DNA of 64,000 nucleotides. Source: Acholoe squamosa. Taxonomy: Eukaryota > Annelida > Polychaeta > Phyllodocida > Polynoidae. Positions 23,933-35,283 of this stretch are shown in pieces. Each line of letters opens with the position of its first letter. Position 1 is the first letter of the stretch. The notes beneath the pieces are model-generated. The model searched no databases. It was not told the origin of the DNA and saw only the letters and a program-made list of their open reading frames with translations. The DNA lies in NCBI GenBank assembly GCA_949317995.1, contig OX439043.1, positions 43,033,560-43,097,559 on the forward strand, given 5' to 3'. The translations under genes were made by a program, and so were the position numbers.

Positions 23933-24669
23933 CAGGAGCTTAATTCAAAACATCCTGGGATCGCAACCCCAGCGATCTTAGTGTAGACACATATCATAAG
24001 ACCTGACCGGTCTACCCTATCTAATGCAGTGGTTGCAGGCCTGCCAGGAACAGTAAGTCATGGGAACACTTCACTATTCCTTTTCCAGCGCTAAGATCAC
24101 TGCAATCTTATTGAAAGAATTGCATAGTGGTTTAACCTGAGTACAACAGCACTTACAGGGAACACTCCTGATCGAAAGAGTAAATAGCCTGCTGCATACA
24201 TATAGAGGCAAGGGAGGATGTTTGCTGAGTGTCCTTGAGGGCTCTTAGGGCTACTCATGCGTTAAGTGCACTGTAAGGTAATTCTTCCCTTCTCTCTCTT
24301 TGTCCTGGGGGGGGCACAATGCTTCTAATAGGCAAACATAAATCATACATTCATGGGAACAACTCTTGAATACTGTACTGGGTCAACTGCACCCTGTGCT
24401 CTTTTGTTAGCCTATATGGGGATGGGAAACGATGGTATAAACACTGTTGTGAAGAAGAGTGACTCCACAGCTATTCCTTTATTTTGGTACTCTTACCCCT
24501 GTGCCCAGTCAGTACTTCTTGGAATAGTGTAGGAGGGCTGAGGCTAAGATCGATCGATCTTAGTGCTGGCTAGGAAATGTGAACACAGTCTGACCTTAAG
24601 ATCGCTTAATAGAATAATTCCTAAGATCGCTGGGGTTGTGATCCCAGGATGTTTTGAATTAACCTCCTG
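23933..24669. mobile_element. TIR element, 'CTGGAGGTTAATTC' family, copy 3
   Basis: The left end GGAGCTTAATTCAAAACATC and right end GATGTTTTGAATTAACCTCC are inverted. The body matches 7016-7628 and 8329-8983 with extra sequence in the middle (G-run near 24307). It sits inside the LINE ORF1 remnant, so it arrived later than that LINE. Confidence 0.8.
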
Positions 24670-24815
24670 ATCTGCTAGTGTCAGGTCCTCATTAACGAAG
24701 ACCTTAGGCCACCTATTGTTTTGTTTCAATTGCTCAGCTTGCCTATATGTGTAAATAGGTCATCCTTCTGTTTAGGGCTAGTCAATTTCATGAGTATTGG
24801 TCTGTCCTTTGTGCT

Positions 24816-24900
24816 CTGGAGCTTAATTCAAAACATCCTGGGATCACAACCCCAGCGATCTTAGGAATAAATCAGCCTTATCCTATTAAGCGATCTTAAG
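24816..24900. mobile_element. TIR element, 'CTGGAGGTTAATTC' family, terminal fragment (copy 4)
   Basis: About 85 bp beginning CTGGAGCTTAATTCAAAACA and continuing through 'CCCAGCGATCTTAGGAAT' and 'ATTAAGCGATCTTAAG' matches the reverse complement of the right end of copy 3. The rest is missing. It interrupts the LINE ORF1 remnant only about 150 bp from copy 3. Confidence 0.7.
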
Positions 24901-25341
24901 AGTTGAGTGCTTTGTAGATATTCTCATCATCTTCCTCTTTAATCCCCTCTACTATGAGATTTAACTTTCTGGCCTCTCTGTCCGGTTGGGTTGAATTTCT
25001 CCTCCAACTCAACATGCTTAAATTCCTGCACCTATATTTGATGCTGTGATAGCTTGATGCGCACGTCTTGTTTGACATTTGAGTCAACTATGTTCTTGAC
25101 ATAACTATCCAATTTATCAACTTTAGTTTTAAGCCTACCTTCTAAACTTAATTTTGAATTGTTGAGCTCTTCTTTTATCTCATCTTTGATTTGAGTATTA
25201 CCCACTCTCAGGGTCTCAAACTGTTTATTTTTGTGGAAATATCAAAACAGTGAATCTAGTTCTCTTAAGTCTCTTCATGGTTTTTTCTTTTCACTCCTTC
25301 ATTGTGGTTTTCGGGACAGTATTTATGTCAATGCTATGAGC

Positions 25342-25345
25342 TTAG
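25342..25345. repeat. Target-site duplication TTAG (left)
   Basis: TTAG directly precedes the 5' LTR and is repeated directly after the 3' LTR at 43760-43763. A 4-bp duplication is within the gypsy range. Confidence 0.85.
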
Positions 25346-25716
25346 TGTAGAGGTACGTTGATACAAACCATAGTGTTGGGTACCGTCTGATGTGGCAGGT
25401 GAGTCGAGTCGTCGGATGTTCCTCAGGTTCCGGATAGGTGGCAGCACCGATCCGGGTCTGTGGGGACATCTGACGACGAACACCTAGGTCCTTATATAAA
25501 GGCCAGGGCTCAGCCGCTACATCAGAGGCCCTTCTGGCCTCTGATCATGTAAGACCTTTTTAATATCTATTAGCTGCCCTTATACCATCTACCGGGTAGC
25601 CCTGAGTGTTCCTATAATAAACTATCCGTTGGCATACACTTGAATCACCGCCTTGCTCCTTCTTTCCCGATTAGTAAGGCCCGAACCACCAAGTCCGTAA
25701 GACTAAAACCATTACA
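25346..25716 (+). repeat. 5' LTR
   Basis: 371 bp beginning TGTAGAGGTACG and ending CCATTACA. It contains a TATATAAA box at 25493-25500, an inverted AGAGGCC/GGCCTCT block near 25525-25545 just downstream, and AATAAA at 25616-25621. This layout supports U3-R-U5 with the start of transcription between the box and the poly(A) signal. It is matched by 43389-43759. Confidence 0.93.
25493..25500 (+). promoter_or_regulatory. TATA box of 5' LTR
   Basis: TATATAAA lies in the middle of the LTR, about 115 bp ahead of the LTR poly(A) signal. The 3' LTR has TATAATAAGG at the same place, so its promoter is altered. Confidence 0.6.
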
Positions 25717-25717
25717 C

Positions 25718-25735
25718 TGGTGCCGTGACCAGTTA
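25718..25735 (+). other. Primer-binding site
   Basis: TGGTGCCGTGACCAGTTA starts one base after the 5' LTR. The leading TGG pairs with a tRNA 3' CCA end, as expected for minus-strand priming. I cannot assign the tRNA. Confidence 0.75.
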
Positions 25736-25928
25736 ATTCTGGTGTATAGCCCGGACGTTATAACGTCCGAACGGCTAGTCCATGGGTTAGACAGCCTTAC
25801 GGAAACTAACCCTGAAGGGCAATCAACTGCCCAGGAGAATGGCAATGGATCATTGGTGATCCATACCCATTCGAACTCCCAAGATGTAGACGCTGCATCT
25901 TGGAGAGATCCCGAACCTCACTATAAAA

Positions 25929-28663
25929 TGGATAGTGAAGAGAACATACCAGACTCTGTACGGAGGGAACAATCCATACAGAGAAAGAGTAATTTGATGA
26001 GTCAACAATCACTTGTTGACGAATTAAGTAATTCAATGTTCGAAATTGGTGGAAGCACTAATCCAGAACATCCGTCACCCATGCCAAAAAGGGTTACGTT
26101 TGGAAAATTACCATACACTACCGATTCTAGATTACAGCGCCATAGACGGCGACGTAACATATGCGGTACCGGAAGGTGAAGAATTCAAACAACCGGATGT
26201 CCTGTTGTTAAATGACACCTATGTTACTTTGAACAAGAATTTGAATACCTTGGTCAAAGCGAAAGATGAAGTAATTAATGAAAAACTCCATCTAGAAGAA
26301 GACTTAATCGGTATGCGAAATGAATTCGAAACCAGAAAGAGTGAATACATGAAAGAATTAGAAAATGAAGAGAGAAAACTTCAGGAAATGAGGAAGTCAT
26401 TCAAAAAGAATATGACAATAGACACACTCGTATCCAGACATACATAGATACGAATGATCAATTATGTCTTGATAAGGCTAAGTATGAATCGGAAATAAGC
26501 CAATATCAAAATGAGTTAGAGAAATTGAAACTTCAGTGCAGTAAACAAGCTGAAGACAATGAAACTATCCGGATGGGCATTATAGCGTATAATAAACAAC
26601 TGGAAGAGGACAAACAGAAACTCACGAATGAGCTTCAAGAACTGCAGAATACTGCACTGACCCTAGATAAATATGTGGAAGCTGCACAATTGACTATAGG
26701 CACTATAGATCCAAATGTGGTATCTACAATGGTGGCAAATACATCTCAGGATGTAACGCCCGACAGATATAACCCATTTGTTAGTGATGGGGCTGATAAA
26801 AAATGTAGTATCCGGAATCTATAAAAAAACGGATAATACCGCACCCAGCGGAATGAGTATCCAGAATAGTAATTGCCCACAAGGGACGACTAATAAAGGA
26901 TCCACTAACAGTGCACCTACACCTCAGGCTTGCGCGCTTGATACGGTAGTAGGTCCAGCTCCACCAATACTGGATCTGACTCATAAAACTAGACAGGTCC
27001 AGGTTAATATAGCTAGTGGAAGTAACACAACACCAGTGGCTCAACCACCGGCACCGGGGTCAGTAAGGAATTTACTTACACCACCTTCGTATTTTTCCCA
27101 ATCCGGACATAGCACACCAGCAGGTGCAAGTTTGCCTAACCCACCCACGGGTCAAAGCAATGCACCAAATGGTGGACGATTCCCTAGACCTAATCCTCCA
27201 CAACCCAATGTGATAGGGGGTACGTATCTACCAAGAGCAACTCCCTACGGATATAGTAATAACTATAATCCGGCAGGAGGAAGTAACTACCATTATGGTA
27301 ATACATATAACCAGGGATGGAATCAAAATAATTCCTATCCCGGGTCTGCATCTTCCGGAACAACTGGAAATGCTGGTTATGGAGGTGGATATCCCAACGT
27401 TCCGTCCAGGAGTTACCCCAATAATGGTCCACCCGGAGGTAATCCCCCAGGCGGTCCTGGTGGATCCGGATCCGGAGGAGAAACAGGAGAACTTCCATGC
27501 CTGCAGGGATGCAAAACATCTTTGATAGAAGCCAATGTATCCAAAATCTGGGCATTGACTGCTACTGGAAGGGAGCAGACGGCATGGAAGTCATGAACTG
27601 GAGCATGCGAGAAGCAGATAGACTACGAGGATGTAATAATCCGGCACGTAGACAAGCAAGGATACCCCCTCCATATGATTCGAATGATCCATGGAAGGAT
27701 AGGTATCAGGCTTTTGTCGAGGAGGTCAACTGTAGTGGTTGGACAAAAGAAGAAGCTCTGCCTTACCTGATCTGTTGGTTGAATAAAGGTGGAAAAGTAG
27801 CCCTCAACCAATGGAGAGCAGCATATGGAATATACGGCACCTATGATCAATTGGTCGAGTGTGCCGCGTACCTATTTGGTTCGATCGTTAGAGAAGATCT
27901 ATGGGTAAGCTTTAAGAAGAGGACACAGAAACCTAAAGAATCTCATAAAGTCTTTGGTTTGGAGCTACAGGACTTGCTATCTAAAGCACGTCCAAATTGG
28001 GCTCATGATGATGACTGCTATCTGCAAGAATTGTTTACACAATTCTACAGTGGATTGCGGGATCCGGCTCACAAACAAGTAGTTTGGGATTCTTGGAAGG
28101 ATGATACATTTTTCAGTGACCTCTTTATATCAATCAACGGACACGATATGAAGAAAAGGTTGGTGGGTCTAGGACCTAACCCGGTACGAGCAGCTTCATT
28201 GCAATACGGAGGCTCCCCTGCTCAAGTATATGAAACTTCCCAACTAGCCCCGGTTGATTTGCAGGAGGCTGATCAGGAAGATGAATATGTCTCCGATGAA
28301 AATGGAGAATATATTGGATCAGTCCAGGTAGCTGGAAAGTATTACCGACAGAAACGGTATAGGAAAGTACATCCGAAAGGAAGGGGAGGGTCCGTTGCTA
28401 ATAAAATAGCTTCCGGAACCAACCTAGGAGGTAATACAGCTACAGTTGCTCCTACTGTAGCAGCCACGGCTACTCCAACAAATTTGGTAGAGACGCTGAT
28501 AGCCAGATTGACGGAGGCTCTGAAAAGACCTCGGGTTGATAAATCCCAGAGGAGATGTTACAGATGCCAGAAGTTAGGGCACTATGCATCCGAATGTATG
28601 GCTGAGAAACCTGTCCCTCGTAGACAGGAAGGTGTCTCTCGTATAATAGCAGAGGAAAATTAA
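25929..28663 (+). pseudogene. LTR element gag, broken by frameshifts
   Basis: Frames at 25929-26179, 26046-26447, 26525-26824, 26778-27596 and 27497-28663 follow each other with overlaps and form one gag. Its parts are an acidic N-terminus, a long Glu/Lys-rich coiled coil (about 26230-26690), a Pro/Gly/Asn/Tyr-rich low-complexity region (about 27040-27490), a capsid-like helical region (27600-28200) and a CCHC zinc knuckle at 28556-28597 (C-x2-C-x4-H-x4-C). The coiled coil plus long low-complexity spacer makes it about twice the size of a simple gypsy gag. At least three frame changes (near 26130, 26420-26520 and 27500) break it. The likely start is the ATG at 25929; the ATG at 25640 is inside the LTR. 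Confidence 0.82.
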
Positions 28664-28892
28664 GGAGGGGTCCCCCTAGGGGCAGAGAAAGGGATCCCGG
28701 TGACAAATCTTGCCATGATATCACCATCCGTAACGATGGTTCGCATGAAGTAGAAAACTCGCCTAACACCTGGGTGGTTGTAGACACACGGAAGGTTAGG
28801 GAAGCTGATATGACAGGTGCCCAGGGAGCACAGGGGAAACCCGATATCAGTAACGAGGTAGGCGGCTATTTTTTTAGCCAGGGTTGGTAGTG
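28640..28892 (+). pseudogene. LTR element pol N-terminal leader (-1 frame to gag)
   Basis: A frame offset -1 from gag overlaps the gag stop (TAA 28661-28663) and runs through a hydrophilic leader with 'GPPRGRERDPGDKS' and 'NTWVVVDTRKVREAD', ending at a TAG near 28890 before the protease segment. This agrees with gag-pol made by -1 frameshifting, but I see no canonical X-XXY-YYZ slip site at the overlap (the sequence there is G-GAA-AAT). The stop and frame change before the protease show decay. Confidence 0.45.
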
Positions 28893-28899
28893 CCCACCT

Positions 28900-29114
28900 A
28901 CCCCCGGGTCATCCTTGTCTGGAATACCTGAAAGGATATGGATTGACCCAAGGTGTGAACAATGACGTCCCAATCGTCACAGACACACCCTCTGTGCTAA
29001 ACGGAAGGCGATGGTATGTTTGCCTCACTGTTAATGGAAGATCTGCCGAATTTCTCATGGATACGGGTGCTAGCCACTCCTGTATCTCCAAGAGGTTCTA
29101 CGATCTTATTCCGA
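28900..29114 (+). pseudogene. LTR element aspartic protease, N-terminal part
   Basis: The frame at 28943 encodes 'FLMDTGASHSCISKRFY', with the D-T-G-A active-site motif of retropepsins at about 29059-29070. A foldback element inserted at 29115 cuts the domain; its other half resumes at 33687. The protease would process the gag-pol polyprotein. Confidence 0.8.
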
Positions 29115-29137
29115 CCCAGCAAATTGGAGGCAGTGTG

Positions 29138-29600
29138 AGTCATAATGAGCTGCTATGTGTGAGCACCTTTCGGGTTATAACACCAGTGCGTCAGCTCGTG
29201 TCACAAGGTGTCAATACTCACACTGTTTGACTCATTATGACACTTAGTAACCATCTCCACAAGACATAATGTGGCACAAGTGTGATCATGCATCAGTCTG
29301 TGTCAGTAGTCACACAGTGTGACACATAGTGACTCATTTCCTAACCCATTTGAGCTAACATCGCGTCAGTATGTGCCAGTATGGGTGAGTAGTCACATGG
29401 AGTGACGCATAGTGACGCATTTCCTTATTTGCGTGAGGTGACACTGAGTGAGCATGAGCCAGTCTGTGTGAGTAGTCACACAGACTGACCCATAGTGACT
29501 CATCTTTCAAAAGATAGGTGTTGACGCTTGAGTGAACATGGGTCACTATGTGTCAGTACTCACCCGCAGTGACTCGAAATGGCATCAGTGTCAGTATAAA
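29138..29600. repeat. Left-arm GTGAGTCA / TGTGTCAGTAT repeat array of element B
   Basis: Irregular sense and antisense copies of TGAGTCAT, GTCACTATG, TGTGTCAGTA and AGTCACACAG recur every 60-75 bp. Similar units reappear at about 30010-30170 and, inverted, at 33370-33670 in the right arm. Confidence 0.7.
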
Positions 29601-31704
29601 GAGACTGGGGAAATTGTATAGTTCCACTATATACTTGCACTTTGGGTTTGGGCCAAATTAGGGAATTGCTGTTTCTATTGATGCTGCCTTATAAATCAAA
29701 GTGTTTATAGATGATATCTATCAATATGTATATAGGGAATATAATGGTGACTGAAAACATGGGTTTATATTCTCTTTTGGTGTATTTTAAGACAATTTTC
29801 TTTGTCTATGGGAGATAACACTGAGTTTCAATTATCAACCTCCTGTGGTATTCAGGCTTACATTAGTCTTGGTGTAGTAGTTCCTTGAAAGTATGGTGCA
29901 TGCTGCCCAAGGTGATGCCATATGACCATCAGAAACAGGTAAGAATTCATAATATGAGGTGAATTATAATGTTGTTTTGGGTGATAATAGGAGCAAAGTG
30001 CCTCACTTCAACAAACACAACAGGTTCTGACACATGCGTCAGTATGCGTCACTATGTGTCAATACTCACACATATTCACACACCTTGACTCACAGTGACC
30101 CATCCTGAAATTTTCTCTCCAGGAAGTACCTGACACATGTGTGACCATGCATCAGTACTGCGTCAGTATTGTGTCTGATTGGTCCCTCATTGGTCCATTT
30201 CAAAGTTCCCGCTCTTTTCTTGGTTTCTTTGTTCTCAGTATTTCACAACACACAGACACAGAACAGCAAGGAGAGAAGACAAGGTGGGTAATCCTACAAT
30301 CCTACAGAACTCCAAGTAACCTATAGTAATATATCATGGTATCTTCTTTTGTGTCCACCTTAATCTTTAGAGTCTCTTACAGTCAGTATTGATACAGTTG
30401 ATATAGCATATGTCAGTAACTTGCAGGTTTGGGGGCCTGGGAGAGTGGTGGACTAGGTTGTGGTCGGTTTGAGGGGCAGGAATATTATTTTTGTTTCGGG
30501 GGGGGGGGGGTGATTTTGTCTCCAAATAATTTTATCTTCCCCTGCCCCCATTAAAGGTCAACTCATTCAGTATGTACTTGGCTCAGGGGGAAACTCTAGC
30601 CCCCCCCCCCTCCAAAATGAAAATATCTCACAACATATTTTGGAGGGAGGTGAGGAGGTGAGGAGGGTAAAAAATCTTGTGCTGATTATATTAAAGGTAT
30701 TTGTGTAATGCATTATTGAACTCAAATGTTTAATTTTTATTTCACAGGCACAAAGAAGGCATTTTGAGGAATGGAAAAAGTGAACAAAGGAATCTACAGG
30801 AAACCCTTCCATGGACATAGATATGCAGCTCAATTGATGACATTGATTCAGAATAAAAATGAATGCAGAATAAAGTCATACCCCCACCCCCCCTCCCAAA
30901 CCCCCTCCCCCCATCCCTATCCCAGGGGAAAAAACCTGACGCATTTGTCAGCAGTGGGGCCGTTGTTCAGCTTTCTGGGCATCCAGGATCCACAAGGAAT
31001 AGTGTACCCGGGATACACAAGGGATTGACCAATCAGGAGCAAGCACCTGCTCAGCAGATGCATCTGCTACTTTCAAGATGGTGGATGTCTTGGCCACTCA
31101 GTTCAGCTTATTTTATCACAGATATCTGCTAGTTTATGATAGATGAAGTACAATTAAAAGCAGCAACATCATCTTTGAGCTAATATATATTCAAGAATGC
31201 AGTTTCATTGGAAAGTCAGAAAAATTTTACTATGATTTACTCTCTAAGCATCACTGTCCATACTGGACTTAGCTGTTTTGGGCACTGGGCTGTTTACCAA
31301 CAAAGGGACTGCTTCTGTATCCAGGATACACAAGGACTGCTTCTGTAGGCCTATCTAGGATCCACATTAGGGAGTGCTCATTTTTTAACAACAGGGTGGG
31401 GGAGGGCTGGTGGGTTTGAGGGGGGCAGAATTTTTTCAACACCTCTGATGGGGGGTCAAAATAATTTCACCTGTTTTCTGTGGAAAACTCGCGCGTTACT
31501 ATAGGCTAAAAGGGGACATTCGCGTGTGATTTTTGTCCCTCATGGGGGTCGAAAAAAATTTCGACCCCCGCATAAGGGACGGAAATGACATTTTTTCTTC
31601 CCCCCTTTTATTCTTTAGTGGCACGCGGGCTTTTTCGCTCAGAAGGGGCAACATTTTTTTTTGTCCCCCCCTAAGAGGGGTCTGAATTTTTTTTATCTCC
31701 GCCT

Positions 31705-31945
31705 AAGAGGGGTCCCTTCTGTATCCAGGATCCACAATAAACTGCTTCTGTATCCAGGATCCACAATAGACTCCTTCTGTATCCAGGATCCACAAGCGAC
31801 TCCTTCTGTATCCAGGATCCACAAGGATCTCCCTTCTGTATCCAGGATCCACAATAGACTACTTCTGTATCCAGGATACACAATAGACTGCTTCTGTATC
31901 CAGGATACACAATAGACTCCTTTTGTATCCAGGATCCACAATAGA
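31705..31945. repeat. Tandem repeat of element B, left arm (about 31 bp unit)
   Basis: About eight head-to-tail units of 'CTTCTGTATCCAGGATCCAC' plus a spacer such as AATAGACT. The unit length of 29-31 keeps several frames open, which explains the repetitive reading frames here; they are not genes. Confidence 0.85.
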
Positions 31946-32017
31946 CTCCCAGAAAAAATATATTCCTGATTTCTATGCATCTATATAATAACTGACATAG
32001 TCAACAAAAAAACGTTA

Positions 32018-32366
32018 TGTAGTGGTTCGTCTTTTTGGTTAGATGTTAAATCATAACGAAAAGAGAAGAAGTTTCCGGGTAGGCAACCAAACGTTTATTC
32101 TGATCTTAGTTACATACGATCACAGCCTATAGAGACTACATGCCGGATGGTATTCGGTTACCCGTAGGTAACAGTAGAAGTGTGCTGAGCAGTGGTAGGA
32201 CCACTACTGGAGAACTTCTGTAGGAACTGCCCTTATATAAGGGAAAAGCCAGCAAAGCTCAGACCTGTCACGTGACGTGTGACGGACGAGTGGAAGGCCC
32301 CCTGGTGTAACGGATACGAACCCTGTAGCAGGTGCTGCCACCTGCCATCCAGACTCCCCCATCACA
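32018..32366 (-). mobile_element. Solo LTR within element B
   Basis: A 349-bp block starts TGTAGTGGTTCG and ends CCCCCATCACA. Read on the minus strand it has the 'GGTGGCAGCACC' block near its start, a TATA-like TTATATAAG (about 32233) and an AATAAA near its 3' part, the same layout as the LTRs of the surrounding element. I read it as a solo LTR of a related gypsy family. Flanks (GTTA / GTAG) are not an exact duplication. Confidence 0.6.
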
Positions 32367-32475
32367 GTAGTATCTAAGACGGTCTCCTATAAATCACACC
32401 TTTTAAATTCAAACTTTAAATTAAAATCTTTAATTCAGGTGTGATTTATAGGAGACCGTCTTAGATACTACTCAT
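32366..32475. repeat. 36-bp perfect inverted repeat (hairpin) near centre of element B
   Basis: AGTAGTATCTAAGACGGTCT and the next 16 bases (about 32367-32402) are repeated as a perfect reverse complement at about 32440-32475, around an AT-rich 37-bp loop. It lies directly beside the solo LTR. It could be a tiny MITE or the natural core of the foldback element. Confidence 0.75.
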
Positions 32476-32499
32476 CACACCCAGAGACCTGGGTCTGAG

Positions 32500-32775
32500 T
32501 GCCGCCTGGATCCTGGATGCAGAAGGAGCTCCTTGTGGGTCCTGGATACAGAAGCAGTCTATTGTGGATCCTGGATACAGAAGGAGTCTATTGTGGATCC
32601 TGGATACAGAAGCAGTCTATTGTGGATCCTGGATACAGAAGGAGTCTATTGTGGATCCTGGATACAGAAGGAGTCTATATTGTGGATCCTGGATACAGAA
32701 GCAACTCTATTGTGTATCCTGGATACAGAAGCAGACCCTTGTGGATCCTAGATACAGACGCAGATCCTTTATTAG
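32500..32775. repeat. Tandem repeat of element B, right arm (inverted copy)
   Basis: About eight units of 'GTGGATCCTGGATACAGAAG' plus spacer, the reverse complement of the left-arm array at 31705-31945. The frames open here arise from the repeat. Confidence 0.85.
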
Positions 32776-33239
32776 AAAAAAAAAAATCAGAACCACAAAA
32801 AAACTTTTTGCCCCCCTCCCCTGCCATGGAGAAGCTGAAAATCAAGAGCAGACACACACCCCCTCCAATTAATAGCAGGGCTGAAAGAATTTAGTCCACC
32901 CCACCTGTATTTACTCAAAGGGGCAGAAAATTTTTCGACCCCCTCAACCCCCCCCCCATTGTTAATAAATGATCACCCCCCTCGTCCATCTTCAACTCAT
33001 GTGGGGGGCGCAGCCTGAAAAAATCCCAAGTCCAACTCCAAGGAAGATACAGGGGTCTCTATAGTATGAGGGCAAGCCCAGATGCAATGCCAATAGTGAA
33101 GCTTTATGTTTTATTATGTTTGGTTATATCCCATTCATTTTCTCAAATAACAACCTCTAATTTTCCATAGAGCATGAGTAATCAAGTGATTTGTGCATTG
33201 AATGGACAAGAATTGGCAAAAACATCCACCATCTTGGAC

Positions 33240-33670
33240 AGCAGCAGATGCATCTGCTGAGCAGATGCTGGCTTCTGATTGGTCAGTCCATTGTGGATCC
33301 TGGAACCACTATTCCTTGTGTATCCTGGATCCACTGAAAGCTGAACAACGGCCCCACTGCCATTTGTCAGGATGAGTCAGTATGTGTTATAGCCCAGGTG
33401 TCAGTATGAGTGTGCGTGTGCCATGACACACGTGTCAGGCCTGAGTCAATATGCGTTATAGCTCAGGTGTTAGTATGAGTGTTGATTTGCCATGACGCAT
33501 GTGTCAGGCCTGAGTCAGTATGTGTTATAGCCCAGGTGTCAGTATGGGTTTGCATGTGCCATGACACATGTGTCAGCATGTGTCAGTATGGGTTATCAGT
33601 CACACCTGGTGGCGCTTTTTTTTTTCTACACAGCACCAGTGTGAGTACTCACACACAGTGACTCAGAATG
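33240..33670. repeat. Right arm outer repeats of element B
   Basis: 33240-33360 is an inverted, diverged copy of 30940-31080 (both with GCAGATGCATCTGCTGAGCA-type palindromes and the 'GGATCCTGGA' unit). 33370-33600 contains three units of about 75 bp with 'GTCAGTATG.GTTATAGC.CAGGTGT' spacing. Both support the foldback structure. Confidence 0.7.
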
Positions 33671-33686
33671 ACACCAATTTGCTGGG

Positions 33687-35283
33687 GAATGAACACGATA
33701 CTCTCAAATCGGGAGGAAATGCCGACGGAACGGCCGACGGCAGTACCATGCAAACGTATGGAAGAACTTGTGTGAAGTTGCAATTGGATGGAATACATGA
33801 CTATGTCAAGAGCGCCACCGTTGCGGATATAGCAGATGAAGGGATACTCGGGTTGGATTTCGCATCCCTGTATGGGGTGATTTTAGAACCACAATCAGGA
33901 GTGTTGAGTGTGAAATACCCAAAGGTTAGGTGCGTGCTAAGACAAGTAAGCAGTATGGCTAGTGTTGCACACACTGTGCGAATTCCCCCAGGTATAGCCT
34001 GTGATGTGCTGGTGAGAAGTGATCCTGCAATGCGTAATAAGCCTGCAGTGATAGAACCGGATGTAGTTACTTTGTCAAGTATCGGATTAACTTCTGTAGA
34101 CACAATAGTAGCAAATGCATCCTGGTCGGTAGTACCTGTCTCCAATACTGGAAATACTACTATCTACCTAAAAAAGGGACAAGTTTTTGGAAACGTGACC
34201 CTTTCGGAAACTGTAACGGATAGTAAGTTAAACTTACAGAAGGTAACAGAAGATGATGGAATTTCGAATGACTTGTTAAAGTTATATGAAGAAACTTCAT
34301 TAGACAATCCGGAATATCGGAAAGATTTTTAAGAATTGCTCTGTCAGTATAGTAATGCCTTTGCCAAACCTGGTGAAAAACTAGGTACGACAAATAAGGT
34401 AGTACACAAAATAGATACTGGAGATGCAGAACCTTTTAAGATACCGTATAGGCGGTTACCTCTAGCAAAGAAAAGAGTAGCTGAAGAGGAAATAAACAAG
34501 ATGTTGGATCAGGATGTAATAGTCCCATCCAATAGTCCATGGAGTAGTCCTGTATGTATGGTAACCAAAAAAGATGGTACTATACGCTTTTGCATAGACT
34601 ACAGGAAGTTAAATGGAATAACGAAAAAGAATTCGTATCCATTACCGAGAATAGATGAAACCATTGACTCCTTAGGAGGTAACAGTTGGTTTTGTACCCT
34701 AGACTTGCAATCAGGATATTGGCAAGTGGGAATGAACCTATCAGATATGGAAAAGACAGCATTTTCGAGTCATATTGGACTATTCCAATATGACGTAATG
34801 CCGTTTGGCTTGTGTAATGCATCAGCTACATTTGAAGCAATGATGGAAACAATATTAAGTGATTTATTTTGGAAAAGATGTCTTGTATATCTTGACGATG
34901 TAATAGTCTTCGGAAAAACATTTGAAGAGTGTTCTAATAATCTCAAGTTGGTATTAGAACATATTATTTCTAATGGTCTCAAACTGAAACCTAAAAAATG
35001 CCACATGTTTAGAAAGTCCATAAATTATTTGGGCCGCATCATTAGTGATGAAGGAATAAAAGCTGATCCCGATAAAAACGAGTCAGTAACGAATTGGAAT
35101 AGACCTAAAACACCCAAAGAGGTGAGGTCATTTTTAGGATTCTGTTCCTATTACAGGGAATTTATTCCGAATTATTCTAGAGTCAGTTACCCATTACAAG
35201 TAATAGCTAACTGGACTCCAGGAAGTACCAAGAAAAAAAATTTCCTTGGACGCATGAACAGGAATCTGCTTTTCAAAAGCTGA
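33687..35283 (+). pseudogene. LTR element protease C-terminal part and reverse transcriptase
   Basis: After the insertion, one frame runs from the protease C-terminal half ('DEGILGLDFASLYG', about 33835-33875) into an RT of Ty3/gypsy type: 'SPWSSPVCMVTKKDGTIRFC', 'FCTLDLQSGYWQV', 'FSSHIGLFQYDVMPFGLCNA', the Y-L-D-D-V catalytic box at 34888-34902, and 'EVRSFLGFCSYYREFIPNYS'. It would copy element RNA into DNA. A single in-frame TAA at 34330-34332 splits it, and a frameshift in an A8 run near 35233-35240 separates the RT end from RNase H. Otherwise all RT blocks look intact. Confidence 0.9.

Larger units (their letters stand above)
23000..25310 (-). pseudogene. Non-LTR retrotransposon ORF1-type protein, interrupted by two TIR elements
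   Basis: Minus-strand pieces in order are: a coiled-coil stretch (about 25290-25030, Lys/Glu/Asn-rich heptads), 'REARKLNLIVEGIKEEDDEN' (24990-24920), 'RPILMKLTSPKQK' and 'WPKVFVNEDLTLADQ' (24815-24670), 'QRDLRQLDVLARSLKHEVKQ' (about 23920), and 'PRDIIYLNCGVNDIASK' (about 23490-23550). The first four match the layout of LINE ORF1 proteins (coiled coil, then RNA-binding region). The G-x-N-D motif in the last resembles block III of SGNH/GDSL esterase domains found in some CR1-group ORF1 proteins; that part is inference. The insertions at 23933-24669 and 24816-24900, plus stops, have destroyed it. Confidence 0.6.
29115..33686. mobile_element. Foldback-type TIR element B inserted in the protease region
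   Basis: This 4,572-bp insertion starts CCCAGCAAATTGG and ends with the inverted CCAATTTGCTGGG, flanked by GA on both sides (29113-29114, 33687-33688). Its arms carry matching repeats in mirror order: TGAGTCAGTATG/GTCACTATGTGTC units at both ends, an inverted pair at about 30940-31080 and 33240-33360, and tandem 'GTATCCAGGATCCACAATAG' units at 31705-31945 mirrored by 32500-32770. It has no transposase frame and is non-autonomous. Removing it and one GA copy would bring the two protease halves into one frame, which supports the boundaries. Confidence 0.85.

Noticed and set aside
25640..25928. ATG at 25640 as gag start
   Set aside because: It lies within the 5' LTR and the frame crosses the primer-binding site. 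The ATG at 25929 after the leader is more plausible.
28640..28665. Canonical -1 ribosomal slip heptamer at the gag-pol overlap
   Set aside because: The overlap is in the -1 frame, but the local sequence G-GAA-AAT does not fit X-XXY-YYZ and I cannot see a convincing pseudoknot. It is recorded only as a frame offset.
31661..31980. Repetitive reading frames rich in 'YPGSTI' or 'GSWIQK' on both strands
   Set aside because: They are translations of the 29-31 bp tandem units in the arms of foldback element B. The mirrored array at 32500-32775 gives the same peptides on the opposite strand.
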